NCBI GenBank assembly: GCA_029204225.1
Contig: CM055103.1
Location: 56,439,078 to 56,503,077 of the forward strand
DNA: 64,000 nt
Direction of reading: 5' to 3'
Origin: Diphasiastrum complanatum
Lineage: Eukaryota > Streptophyta > Lycopodiopsida > Lycopodiales > Lycopodiaceae
How positions within the stretch are numbered: the stretch's first letter is position 1; each line of letters starts with the position of its first letter. The translations under genes were made by a program, and so were the position numbers. The notes under the pieces were generated by a model. It had not been told where the DNA came from, ran no database searches, and saw only the letters and a program-made list of their open reading frames with translations. Positions 43,402 through 55,422 of this stretch are shown here, in pieces.

Positions 43402-44300
43402 TGACAGATCCCCTGATCCAGAGGATCTGTTGGTTTTTTAAAATTAATTCTTTCTTACTTCTACCTATCAACAGAGACGGTGGGTTCTTCTTGAGATTAT
43501 CTTTCTTGTTTAAAGACCCAGATTAGCAGAAGGGAACAGATTCTCGTTGTAGTATATTTTTGTCCTTCCTGTCAGAGGACAACTCAGGATCGCTCTTGAA
43601 CGCACTTACATTCATACATAGATGCAAGCCAAGAACGCTCATTCATAGATCAGCATACAGCCCAAATTAACATTCTGTAGATTCTACAACTACCTACTCT
43701 AAAAACGAACTGAATTGGATCCTAAACATTACTAAACTGAGCTACACTTGCATAAATTGACAAAACAAGAACCAAGAACTAATCTACAGCATGTTAGAAG
43801 TCCAAGAATCAAGAAACCAACTAGTCTTTTGATTCTTGGACATCCCAAGAACATCAAGAACTGGACTGTAAAGAGATATGCAAGAACTACACCACAGATC
43901 TAGCCTACTTAGTTTACCTAAATGTTGGTTCCTACATTAATCCACAAACAAGAAAAGAAACTAATCCACTCTAGGAAAGCAGCAAATCTAATCCACTCTA
44001 CAGTCCACAACCACACACAAAAGGAGGGAAGGGCAAGATCATAAATGCATCACTCAAGAAACAAGCATGATCAAGGAGCTCAATGGATGCACCAAAATCG
44101 TGAAGACTCTTCATTTCAGCATGGAGTTGATACAATTCACAAAAAGCTCCTCTACTCAAAGAGGGAGTCTCTTAAATAAGCAAGAGAGCTCCTTAGGTGG
44201 CATCCTAGTGGAATTTTCACATTTCACAATTTACAAGTGCAATAATGCTCTCCACTAGAGGTCACCATCAAAAGGTGGCTCACTCTACTTTTTTTAAGAG
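43402..44300 (-). repeat. G-D 5' LTR (outer end not located)
   Basis: It starts TGACAGATCC on the plus strand. The first 25 bases contain a 7-bp hairpin (CAGATCC and GGATCTG). No coding signal is present. The end at 44300 is a placeholder. Confidence 0.4.
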
Positions 44301-46830
44301 AGATCTACTTGCATTTAATACATTTGCCTAGAAATACTAGTTCCTACATGGTCATTCCATCTTCTGGGATTCACCATGACGCTTACATAGTTCTTACTTG
44401 TCATTACTAGCTAGTATTCCTCGGCTCTCATACTCGGATCTCAGTCTTCCATAGTCTCGTCTTCTCAGAGACCTCCTCGGTCTAAGGTGAGAGGTGCACT
44501 TGAGTTGCTCTGTCCAAGTATCTTGTAAATTCGTCAAAATCAGCCAACAAACTTGATCGACCGAGTCTCAACTGCAATGGGTGACCTAGGTTCAAATCTG
44601 TACATAAACATGAACGGGCTATAACTGTTAGCCAAATGCTTACTATAACTCAATCTCCATCAAGGATAACATCCTCTCCGATGAGATATGAATACATATC
44701 TTAACTAATCTTTTGATCACACGAGTAATCCTTCTTTTAAACGATCAATATAACTAGAATCTGAACTATAATTCATCGAATTTTTGTCCTATACTCAAAG
44801 AAGGTAACTACCAATGATTAGAAGAACTTTAAGATCAGAGTCATCTCTAGTTTAGAAAATATGACCACCAAAAGCGACCAGTGAACTTCAAATTGTGAAT
44901 GTTCATAATGTCACTTTGGTAATCCGTAAAGCCTAACCGAATACTCTAATTACTTGTTCTTTACCCAAATAAACATAGTCGATTTGGTAAGATGGCCAGT
45001 CATTACCAAAATTCCACTATCTTGTTTATTCATCCAGGGTAATCTACCATGAGCACAATCCTCTCCTATAAATTAGTTATTCCCTAGAATTTGAGTTATG
45101 ATTCACCAATCCCAACTCTCCAGATTTTCGAGACTATATCATATCATAAGAGTGTATTACAATTCTTAAAAGACACATGAGTTGTTCTTGAAAGTCCTTT
45201 CCATCTAAAAGGTTCCAGACTTTTCCAACTCACATTCGATGTCAATAAAAGGATTGTAATCACAAGAATACCCTCACTTTAAATATGGCATAAACTATCA
45301 TTCCAAAGTTAGGGTCCCAATCTGGAATACGTCTAGATTTTTCTCTTAAGTTCTAATCCAAAATAACTTAAGATTCACAAGAACTTTAGTACATGAAGCT
45401 CTGACTTTTGGCAACCCACAACTATCCAACTCTCCTGAGTCGTCCGGGATAGAATTCCATCTTTTCCGAATGGGAAAAGAAGTCCCAAAAGTTCTCGTGT
45501 ATTCTATGCACACCCATCAGTAAATGAATCCAAAATGACTCATAAATGATGTGACTTATAAGAAATACCTCTCAACAACAATATCAATAAGTAAGATTAT
45601 CTTGTTGATTTTCCACAACTAACTCAGAAGTAATGCTTCTGACTCAGTTAGCTATATCAATTTTAGAAAATATTTTAAATGTCTAGGTGTTGTACCAAAA
45701 CACCACATGTAATCTGATTCTAAATCACTTCTAGGTCAATAAGCAATTCTCAATGAGAAATTACTAATCCAGCGAAAAATTGTCTTAAACACAATTCTCA
45801 TCAATATGCCTATGTGCCAACAACTATTTTATGCATGCAAATAAACCTAGTTCATGGAATACTTTGTAGATCCACAGGATTAAAAGTTTGTACAAAGGTT
45901 TTAATGATCCCACAAAGATTCACTACATAGCATATCTCTACAGATAACTCCTGATCTGTACACAACACTTTCATAACCGAGAATCTTGTAACTAGGTTAT
46001 CCTTTTAGAGAGAATATTTCTCAAAGAGTGCTATTTCACATCCAAAATCTCAACCAGAGATTATCTTAAAAGAATATATTGTTAGCATGAATTTCTTCCC
46101 TTGCATCAACCCATGGATCTCAGTTTATACTAAGATCAAGTTGACTATTTCCAGCAAGGAACAGATTTCAACAACCCCCATCTTGCAATAGAATTACCAA
46201 GTTCTGACGCAAATCAATTGGACTTGTTATCAAACACTTTTCTATCGCAAGAGCACTTTCTAAATTTCCCCTCTTTAAATCTTTAACCCAGATATCTGCT
46301 ATAATCCATAAAGGATTTATGTAATATGTATATATCCTATCATTTTTTATTCATAAAATAGGTCCATTATCGATATAACAGATTCCTCCTTGAATCTTTG
46401 ATCGATGTTTCTCCTTGATAATTCTCTTTTCTTCCTACTTCTCTCCCTTTTTAACAGGATACGACATGAGTTTCTAAGGGGTGTAGATCATTCGAGATTT
46501 GCCCAGGGAAGAGTCTAAGAAGAGATTCGAAAAAATCTTGAAAGCCAAAAGAAGTGTTGCATCATTGTAAGCAAATACCAATAATGTCCCAACACAATGA
46601 CTTAACCAAAGATCTTCTTCATTACCAACTTTGAGAATTGACCCATAAATCAGAAAAAGAAGTTCTTAAAGGTTTAAGCAAGGAATATTGTTTAGAAAAA
46701 AACGTGATTAACCATTTTTGTGACATCGTCCAAGGTCAACGGGTAATTAAAATTACCTTCCAAGGAATCACAAAAAATTGGAATAATTGATTTGTTCTAA
46801 AAATCACCAATATATCCTTTATAAAGAAAT
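44301..46830. other. Intergenic stretch without recognisable genes
   Basis: No ORF of useful length, LTR pair or RNA gene is seen. Composition is uniform and AT-rich. It may include the outer part of the G-D LTR and very old repeats. Confidence 0.4.
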
Positions 46831-48240
46831 AGCTTGCCGGGTTTCCGATTTTGTAAATTTGAGATATCCAAAAGGGGTCATGACCAATATCTCAAATTTC
46901 TGACAAAACACCCATTTTATGACCAACAACATTTGGCATCAGTAAGACTTACGACCATACGATGGTCAACTGATCCAGTTAGTTTCAGATCTTCATTTTG
47001 GAATTGTCTGCGTCCCATACCACAAGTTCATCCTCCATGAAGGCCCTCCACTTCCTAATCAAAGTGTCAAAAAAAATAGTACAATTATATGAAGCTTTCG
47101 GGATTTATTTACAAATTCTAGCTTCAATAAAACAATTTCCACTTGAGACATTCTTTCGTCCCTTTTCACAATATTTACGGTCACCAAAATGATCAAAGTA
47201 TTTATGCCTTGAGTGACAGATTTAGAAATGAGAAGAATGATCCGGCTTTTTCTTGTTCTTAACAACAAACAGTGTTGGTACGCCCACAACTTCAAGCATA
47301 TCAAGAAACAACTTTCTCGTTCTATTTTAGTTTTTCCATCCTAGGCTTCTAGGCCATTTTTTTACCATGCCTGTTTCCGAAAAAAAAAAAAAACAACACC
47401 CTGGTCAAAAAAATCCAAGAATTTCTAGACACAGGTGTCCAATTCTCGGTTGTCCATTGCAGTTAATAAAGCGAATATAATTCATCAATTGTGAAAAAGC
47501 CTTACAGAATTGCTTCAAGAATCCAGCCCAATCACAATTCTATGGCTTGCATCCTCCACCATAAGGAGGCCTTACCCAAAGCAAAAAACCGACGAAATTC
47601 GCTCTTTTTATTCTGGCTCATTGTGCAAGCTAAAGTAGCTCGCTCAACGATTTATCTAGTCATCAACAATTTTTGGGCTTTACTCGTCGGAAAAATTTCT
47701 CGTTGTAAGCCCAAGCTGTATATCATAATGGCTAATTATCGATTAAATAGTTTTGCATTTGGTTTTTTCTATTTATTGCCTAGATGAAATTCCAACACAC
47801 CATGGTCCAACATACCACGTGTTTAAAATTTTTAGGGGGTCATCACGGTCGAGTGATGCCGAGCAAATGTTCATTAGCCACCCCTTAACTAGAATTTCAT
47901 TCCTTCCATTTGCATTTGAAAACCAAAAAAGATTAAAAATATTTTACGTTCGGTTCAATCAATACTGGTATAACTTTTCTAATCGAGCAATGTCCAAAAA
48001 AACGTAGCTTTTAACGGACAATATCGTGCTTATAGAATTTATACCAATGATCATTGCGAAATGGATCTTAAGCAATAAAAGTTCGGAAAAAACTTGTCAA
48101 TGCATCAAAAATCTATCATTACTTAAGCCATTACATTTCATTCAAAAAGTAACTACCTTTGCTTTTACGTAGTCCAAAAATGACTAAAATGCCCATAGGA
48201 AAAAAGAAAAGCCAGTGAGAAAATCCATAGGAAAAATTGC
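46831..48240. other. Intergenic stretch with short uninformative frames
   Basis: Frames such as 46834-47040, 47491-47787 and 47753-48007 lack known motifs and conserved spacing. I treat them as chance or deeply decayed. Confidence 0.35.
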
Positions 48241-48520
48241 CAGCCTTGCACCCCCCCCCAAACCATTTACAATTCCATGACAGCTTTAAGTTGTCTTAAG
48301 TTTACCAAACCCCGACCACCCCCCCCTTCTTCCTTGCTCACCACGCATATAACACTTCCCTCCTTGGGTTTTACCAAAAAATCAAATTCAGAAAAGAAGA
48401 GGGCCTGCGCATCAAGAGCCACAGAGAGAGAGAGAGAGAGAGAGTTGACGGCCGTGAAGAGGGATGGAGGCGCGCCATCCCTCCACCTCTATTCCTGTCA
48501 TCACTCATAGGTTAACCGGT
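48240..48520. repeat. C-tracts, (GA)n tract and small GC-rich patch
   Basis: Two runs of 8-9 C, then a GA run at 48422-48444, then a patch with GGCGCGCC inside GATGGAGGCGCGCCATC. This could be the 5' end of a host gene or repeat debris. No start codon context or exon is convincing. Confidence 0.45.
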
Positions 48521-50744
48521 AGATAGGGTGCACAATATGCATCAGGGGGAGCGCGATTCAAGAGGCTGTCCACCATTGTTTTTTCCATTTTTTTCTGTGG
48601 AGACAATTACTTGAAACTTATCACATCAATCACTATTGAATTTTCAGATTATAGATTCTATTGAGGCGTTTTTATTGTTGCTTTACATTCAAACATACAT
48701 AAGCAAGTTATCTTATAGATTTACACACTGCAGGTTTCTTAAAGGCTAAAAATTAGGGTAGATGCTGCCCATTTTTTTTTTCCAAACCACATATTTGCAG
48801 GCTGCTTTTCCCTTCACCACAGGATAGGATTTCTTGTAATTCATACCATCACAAATGGCTTTATTGATTCACATAAGCCTGCAAACACTGTTATTTTGCC
48901 AAAAAAAATCTAGCATAAACCTGTGAATTACCAAGAAACCGCCATGCAAATCCTGTAAAAACCACCAACACTCACAACTAGTGATTAGTCTTTTTTGTGC
49001 TTCTTTTTTTGCTTTTCCATTGATTCAAGCCAAAACTCGCTCAATAAAAAGAAAAAGACAGCCAACAAAACCACCTAAATCACTGTCAAAAGAACAAAAA
49101 ATCGTAAAAACCAACATTTCCTCTAATTGATCCCGTTGCTAACGGAAAAGTATTCCTAAATGAAGTAAATGGCAATGACGGTGATTTAAGAAAACCGAAT
49201 TTTACTTCCAAAACACAGATTTGAAGTGCTAAAAATCTGAATCAATTGTATACCTGGTAATACACATACCAAACAACCGATTGTACTTCAAAAAGGTGAT
49301 TTTCGGTCACAAGCAACACAAGGGAACCTGATGGTAGACAAACCAACCCAACCAAACCTAGATCGGATGGATCTAGCCCCCAAGTTATAGATCAATCGCT
49401 CAAAGAGAAATGAGGCATCACGCCAGCAGCATCCTGCTACCGGTCATGCTATCAAGCATACACTAGTGAGAGCCCAATAGGTATACTTATACCCTCCAAG
49501 GCCCATGCACCACTAGTAGTGCACTGTGACAGCTCTACAGCCTATCTGGGCCACGTCATCTAGTTCCCCAATGACTCATTGATAGACCCATACAAATCAA
49601 GTGTTTAGGCCTACAACCATTAATTATGACCATGTACACATAAGGGCCCCAAATCCCTTATATTCACAATTAACTTACGGGTTGTCGGTCTACCGGTCCC
49701 TAGCGTGGACACGCTACCCAAGACCAGTCATGGGCATGACAGGGGTGTTGTTGCTGGTAACTGTTCATGCTCAAGATTGGATCAGCATGTGGAACACGTA
49801 ATTCAAACACGTTCATGCAACTGGACTAAAGATTGAACGAATTTTAACTAAATTTGTTTCATTTTTGTTGTAGTTGACTCAAAGATGAATATGACGATGA
49901 GATACAGGAATCAACTTTGAAGTGACAAGGATTTTTCCAAATTTGAAGTATGTGCAAAGATCCTAAACTCTGTAGAAGGTGATTTGAAGATGAATAGATG
50001 AATAAAAATGTGTTCTTGAGATGCTCTATGGAAGACTCTCGTGCAATAGCTATTTCTCATGCAAAAATCAATCACACTAAACAGGTGAAGAGAAACAAGA
50101 AAATAAACAAACGGGAAAATTGTATGGCACTTGTCAAGAACAAAACTTGCATTCATCAATATTGATAATTCACCTTGACAATTGCAATATTATTCCATTT
50201 GTTTTGTAGAGTAATGAGACTTACTCTGATATGCTCTTGTCAAAACAAGGCAAGGTTGGTAACACAAAATCTATCATAATTGATAAGCTTGAAATACATA
50301 GGAGGAGAAGGTACTATTTCCATTAGTATCCTTTGGATCATGAGATTCATAAATGAATCTCTGTTTAGATTTCCTATTTCTCAGAGTGGTGTCGTGATAT
50401 GCAAGTAGTGGAAATCTCATCAGAGAGTGGAAAGACATATAGATTTGAGGTTGTAGGATTTCAGTGAAAATGTTAATTCCCTTGGGAGGGTGCTCTTGTC
50501 TGAGAATAGTAGCAGATGACAGAATATCAGTTTTCTCTACGTCTTGCAATAACTCATTTCATATAACATCTAAAGTTCGATTTTGATCTGGTAAATGTCG
50601 TGGTGATGTAGAAGTTTTCAAGGAACTTCTCGATTGAGCAGCAGGTTGAGCGGTTGGGTGCTATGGTGCTCGTGCTTATTGTCAGAGGATCCTAACGTGA
50701 TTTACAACTGACGTGTCAGGCAGGTAGGATCTTGTTGGGTTGTT
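48521..50744. other. Intergenic stretch
   Basis: No gene is supported. It is AT-rich to 49330, with mixed composition after. The last part, 50280-50744, is probably the continuation of the decayed gypsy gag that follows on the minus strand. Confidence 0.35.
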
Positions 50745-51060
50745 TTGGGCAGTCTTTGAAACTGTGTTTTATTACACAGTCGGGACACTTGACGTGGTAC
50801 TTGGTCTTGACTGGACAATCAACCATAAGGTGGCTGGTTTCACACAGATGAAACATCTGTTGTTCAATGGCCCTTGTATAATGGCTTAGCCATCTTGTAT
50901 GACTAGTGGTTTTGAATTTTCTGGTGGGTATTCATGATAATGCAAGGAATGTCCAGATTCTGACTGTTTTTCTTCAAATCGTTGGATGACATGTGTTTGG
51001 ATTTGCTAATATGAAGAGCAAGCATCAGCAGGATGTGTAGCCCGGCAGTGTGAGCATCAT
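50745..51060 (-). pseudogene. Gypsy Gag remnant with three CCHC knuckles
   Basis: On the minus strand the first knuckle CSHCRATHPADAC is at 51056-51018. Then come about 50 residues with a TAG and a TAA. The second knuckle (C-X2-C, TSHLMVDC) is at 50855-50815 with a 2-base frameshift inside. A short linker (PVKTKYHVK) leads to the third, CPDCVIKHSFKDC, at 50787-50749. Spacing C-X2-C-X3-H-X4-C in the first and third equals that in G-A, so this is a distant member of the same multi-knuckle Gag type. Confidence 0.65.
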
Positions 51061-51193
51061 ATGGGTTTGCGTCTATAAGGTACATGTGCAAGGCTTGGTT
51101 CACTAGGCATATTGTGTTGGATAGAGTTTAGGACATTTTGAAACTCATTTGTGAGTTTTTCCATCTGAAGTTGGTGTTGCTTATTAAGCAACG

Positions 51194-51415
51194 TGAAAAT
51201 TGTCAACATTTCCTAGCTAGTTTGAGGCCTAAATTGGCACTTTTTTGTACATAGTTTTGGATCTAATATCTCACACATGTGAAAGAGGCCTAGATACTTT
51301 AATTTTAGTATATATTTCATACTGAAGAAGTCCCAAACTTCAAAACCTTCAAAATGACACCAAAAGCATGTTATTTGGACATATAGGCCAAAATTGGCTA
51401 TTTGGGCATTTATGA
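51194..51415 (+). repeat. E1-type LTR fragment, opposite orientation
   Basis: It contains GAAAATTGTCAACATTTCCT, AGCTAGTTTGAGGCC and, further on, AATGACACCAAAA, the complement of the right end of the E1 and E2 LTRs. About 220 bp are present, then unrelated DNA. Confidence 0.75.
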
Positions 51416-51489
51416 TAATTAGAGGCATTGACTCTGATGTGATGGCTCTTACGATTGTTTCATACATCAATGAAGTTGATCTTGAGTTT

Positions 51490-52370
51490 TAAAATCTTTT
51501 CAATCCAATGCGGCGAATACCTCTCTAACGAGATGTCTGACTACATGGTTGAATATGGTATTAGAAGACAATTCACCACTTCCTATTCATCTCAACAGAA
51601 CGGGATTGTAGAAAGGAAGAATTGAACTCTTCTCAACTCAGCCAAATCCATGCTACATCAAGCGCACCTACCTGCGAAGTTTTGGGCAGAAGCTACTTCC
51701 ACAACATGTTACTTATAGAACAGATCCAGCACCAAAGTCGTCAACAACAAAATTCCTTTTGAAGCATGGCATGGACGCAAGCCTAGTGTCAGCCATTTAA
51801 AAATCTTTGGTTTTGTATGTTTTGTTCACATTCCTAAACAGCTTAGGAAAAAACTGGATCATAGGACAAATAAATGTATTTTCATTGCCTATCATGATGA
51901 ACATAAAGCTTACAAAGTTTATGATCCATCCGCCAATGTAGTATTTGTCTCTAGGGATGTAATATTTCAAGAACATACATACTATGATTTCAAACAAACA
52001 TCGACAAATGATGCTTTGTCATTTCATCCTATTTTATGTAGCATGGAATCTTCCAACGATTATATTTCTTCTATAGAATCTGCAGCTATAGCTACAGAAG
52101 CCGAGCAGCCGACAATACCTATCATCAGACCAGACCAAGCCCGCTTGAGCAGATCTTGAGAACTTCAAGAAAAAGCATCATCGCATCCTGGTCAACCAAA
52201 TATCCACAGATCCTCACGGGCTCGGATTGTTCGTGAGAGGTATACACCTCAATCATTCTGGACTTCATTAGAAGAACCAGAGAGCCTAGCCGAAGCAATT
52301 AACTCCAAGGATGTTGTGAAGTGGCAAGAAGCTATGGAAAGTGAGTACAACTCATTTTTGACAGACCTGG
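51490..52370 (+). pseudogene. E4 copy 1 integrase C-terminal half and linker
   Basis: It reads CGEYLSNEMSDYMVEYGIRR, TSYSSQQNGIVERKN (catalytic Glu), a stop, HLPAKFWAEATSTTCYL, a stop, VNNKIPFEAWHGRKPSVSHL, KIFGFVCFVHIPKQ and KAYKVYDPSANVVFVSRDV. This is the copia integrase core end plus the GKNPSVSHLKVFG zone. The linker has RYTPQSFW. It goes out of frame near 52360 through a 5-bp loss relative to copy 2. It would insert cDNA if whole. Confidence 0.82.
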
Positions 52371-52373
52371 ATA

Positions 52374-53114
52374 GTGGTCGACTTCTCCACTCATAAGAGA
52401 GTTATCGACAACAAGTGGATCTTCAAGAAGAAGATCAACTCTAATGGCTCCATTGCAAAATGGAAAGCACGGCTGGTGGCTAAAGGATTCACTCAAGTCC
52501 AAAGAGTGGATTACCAAGAAATTTTCAATCTTGTCATCAAGATGCAGCCAATCAGGACTTTGATTGCATTAGCAACTACCGAAGACATCGAAATGCACCA
52601 AATGGATGTCAAGACAGCATTTCTCAATGGCAACGTCGAGGAGGAGATGTATACCTTCACACCGAAAGGATTCAAAGTAAAAGGCCAAGAGCACAAAGTG
52701 TGCAAGTTGCACAAAGCAATCTATGGTCTAAAACAGGCCGCAAGAGCATGGTTCGATAGAATCAACTCTTATCTCATTCAATTGAGTTTTGCAAACAATT
52801 TTACTGACTGTAATGTTTATTCCAAGCATATAGGTATCCATTCAGTTCACATAGTTCTTTATGTAGATGATGCATTTATCTTGTCTAACGACACTTCTCT
52901 TATGCACACTACTAATAGTGATCTGTCAAAGGAATTTGACATAATTGATTTAGGAGCTACTCATTATTTGCTAGGAATTCACAGTATTAGAAATAGACTT
53001 CAAAAGAAGATATATCTTAGCCAACAAACATATCTAAAAGGCATTTTAGAAAAATTTCATATGTCTGATTGCAAACCAATTGATACTCCAATGGATCCAT
53101 GTAGTATTGACTAG
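52374..53114 (+). pseudogene. E4 copy 1 reverse transcriptase
   Basis: The 247-codon frame gives [80 protein letters not shown] (catalytic) and YLLGIHSIRNRL, then SDCKPIDTPMDP. These are the copia RT motifs in order. A stop near 53114, then KYPYHSLIGSLMY up to 53198 in another frame, before the deletion junction. The domain looks complete up to the stop, but the polyprotein around it is broken. Confidence 0.87.
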
Positions 53115-53201
53115 ACCTACTTGTGCTGATTCTGATAATGGAGTACTTGACATAGCGAAGTACCCTTATCATTCACTCATAGGATCTTTGATGTATGTGG
53201 A

Positions 53202-53795
53202 AGTCTATAAATGGATCATCCACGCACACTCTACGTGATGCTCCATCCATGAGATGAATGATTTTGAGATCTCAGTTACGCCATTATTGTAGTTGTAACT
53301 GTTATTTTGTTGTGCTTCAGTGTAACATAGCAGCAACACGCTTTTCTATCTGTGTATAATGAAGATGAATACTTGTTGTGATTGAATGCACTTAATTGTT
53401 GTTTGATAGCACTTGTTCACTCACTCTTATCAGAACACGGATGCCTACGACTCCTCAACTTCTAATCAGACGATGACACCTGAGGAATTTGTACTATTAT
53501 ACTATTCTTTCAATCTATTTTAGAACTGGACTTTTTATTGAATCTAATATCGAGTAATACCTCAAACCATTTCTAATCTCTTTGATGGCTTGTACTCATT
53601 TTATTTTTGTGAGTATGAACTAGTTTATAAGATCATGTTGGGCACTAGAATGATTAAGTTGTGACTCCACTTAGCATAAACAATCTATTAGACTGTTTTG
53701 CATCTAGTAGCCCATTGTAGCGAAAGAGCTATTCCGCAAATATTCATGCTCTCTTCTCCGCTCGCGTTCTCCATCCTCCTTACCTTGCCCCATCA
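53202..53795 (+). repeat. E4 copy 1 LTR, 3' part with TATA box
   Basis: It aligns with the complement of 60898-61500. TCTATAAATGG at 53205-53215 equals the TATA box of copy 2. The end CCCCATCA at about 53795 matches the start of the copy 2 LTR in inverse. U3 upstream of TATA is missing. Confidence 0.78.
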
Positions 53796-54726
53796 GATTG
53801 GAGCTACGCTCTGATAAGTTTATTGCATTTGTAGCTTTCTTTTTGCTAATTTTTAACTTTGAGGTTTTCAATTCTGTTAAGACAAAGTTTTAGAATTAAA
53901 TTTTATTTTTCATTTCTAATTTGATTCCATACGTTTGTACATTTTTTTACTTTCATTTGCACCAATTTGCAAGCCATTTGGATAAGAGATTCAAAAGTTA
54001 TTGCATTTTTCCCAAAAGTTGTCAAAATAGGGGATTAGAATTTTCCTTTCACTTTGTTTGGATTTTTTAGTTTTGATTTGAGTTTTAATATCAAGTTTCT
54101 CTACATAGGGTTTTAGAGCATTGTCTTAGCTTTGATCTGATCTATATAGCAGGTCATTTGGATTAGTATCCAAAGAGTTACGACAATTCTTGATTCCTAA
54201 CTCTAGTTTTACTAGTTTTTCTTCTTCAAAAGTTTCAGACCTATTCTATGGTTAGTTCGGCCTACCAAATCACCTCCAATCATTGATCGATACTATGGAC
54301 TAATAGAGCTTGTGTTAGCTTTTCAAAAGGTCCTGAATTTTGTGATTTGGATCAATATTGAGGAAGTTATGATCAAATTGGTGGAGATGGGTTAGACTAG
54401 CCAGAATTCTGAAAAAAAATTTACAAGTGAGAGAGAAGCACTTCAACTTTTCTTTTTTGAAGTTTTGCTTCTTTGTATTTTTTTTCAGTTTCTTTATGTT
54501 GAAGTTTCGTTAAATATATTTAAAAAAAAAACTGACCTAGTCCTACCCTCACCTATCCTAACCCTAAACCCATCCCAGCCCTAACACGACGCAGATCCGA
54601 CACCAGCCAAGGTAGGTCCGACGAACTCTAGCGCCCTCCATTGCATTCGATGGGCCCCTCTTTTTTGCATCTGACAAACTCCATAATACACTCGAGGGTC
54701 CACTAAATCGCATCCGACGAACTCTC
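53796..54726. other. Stretch between E4 LTR and E3
   Basis: No gene is seen. The first 700 bp are AT-rich. Then 54530-54720 is C-rich with short repeats (CCGACGAACTCT, CCTAACCCTAAACCC). It might be leader or flanking DNA of E4. Confidence 0.4.
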
Positions 54727-55408
54727 TGTAAAAGTTACAGCAAATAAGGATCCTAAAACACTTGAAATGATGAGGGAAACAATAGATTATGATTTCATAA
54801 GATTAGCACAAGTTGAACCATCAAAATCCATCAAAAATCTACGCTTGGACCTCACTAAATGGCCCAAATCCTTGAAGAAGGCTTCACATGTGTGAAAGTA
54901 CGGCCTCCCACAGTCTGAGTACTGTACACCAGACCTACATTCAATCCTATAATCATTAGTAATCACAAGTACTTAAACAATCATGAACATAGAGAGCAAT
55001 TGCACCATTATGAGAGAAAAAACATGAAATTGCTTGATTGATTTTGGTGAGATATCATCACCTATATATACATGATCCATCACGGTTTTGGGCAGGTATG
55101 AGTAGCCCTAAACCTATCCCTAATGCTAATTTTGGTGGATCTTTCATCCCTACCAAGTTAGGGTTGGAATCTTGGAGATCCCTCAACAATGCAAAAATTA
55201 CCAAAAATAGCTCCTATTTTTTCTCCCTTGTATCTAAGCATAATTTGGACTCATTCCAAAGGTTCTAACACTTAGGTCTACTTGAGAACATCCTTATGAA
55301 TGGAATCCTATGCTATTTGGCACGTGTGACAAGCCACATCATGACCATCTAACTATTTACAAGTCATATGACCAAAACTAGTCAAGCTAGAATTGTGAAT
55401 TTTTAACA
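54727..55408 (-). repeat. E3 3' LTR (682 bp)
   Basis: It begins TGTAAAAGTTAC and ends GAATTTTTAACA on the plus strand. A TATA-like CTATATATACATG lies at about 55061. It is paired with 60202-60883. Confidence 0.92.
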
Positions 55409-55420
55409 CTCCTCCTCACT
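55409..55420 (-). other. E3 polypurine tract
   Basis: The minus strand reads AGTGAGGAGGAG directly before the 3' LTR. This is the usual site where plus-strand DNA synthesis is primed. Confidence 0.8.
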
Positions 55421-55422
55421 AT

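Larger units (their letters stand above)
39451..44300 (-). mobile_element. Ty3/gypsy element G-D, 3'-truncated
   Basis: On the minus strand this holds an LTR (from 43402), a PBS (43379-43396), a leader of about 1.9 kb with minisatellites, and gag (41405-39451). The gag is the same as that of G-A, but leader and LTR are unrelated, with a sharp switch near 41437. It stops within the Gag-protease linker at 39451, fused to transposase-like coding DNA. The outer end of the LTR is not located. Confidence 0.78.
51490..53795 (+). mobile_element. Ty1/copia element E4, copy 1 (internal deletion)
   Basis: The plus strand runs from within the integrase core to RT, then jumps directly into an LTR at about 53200. 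Lost are gag, protease, the integrase start, most of the segment after the RT motif GSLMY, RNase H and the LTR U3 start. The same family is found on the minus strand at 60898-63790. Confidence 0.85.

Noticed and set aside
44301-46830. Hidden retroelement
   Set aside because: I looked for LTR ends, PBS words, RT and integrase motifs on both strands and found none that hold together.
48277-48510. Possible 5' end of a host gene
   Set aside because: The frame is made of C- and GA-tracts; no splice sites or downstream exon could be supported.
54560-54600. Telomere-like CCTAACCCTAAACCC
   Set aside because: Only about two irregular units inside a C-rich stretch; not an array.
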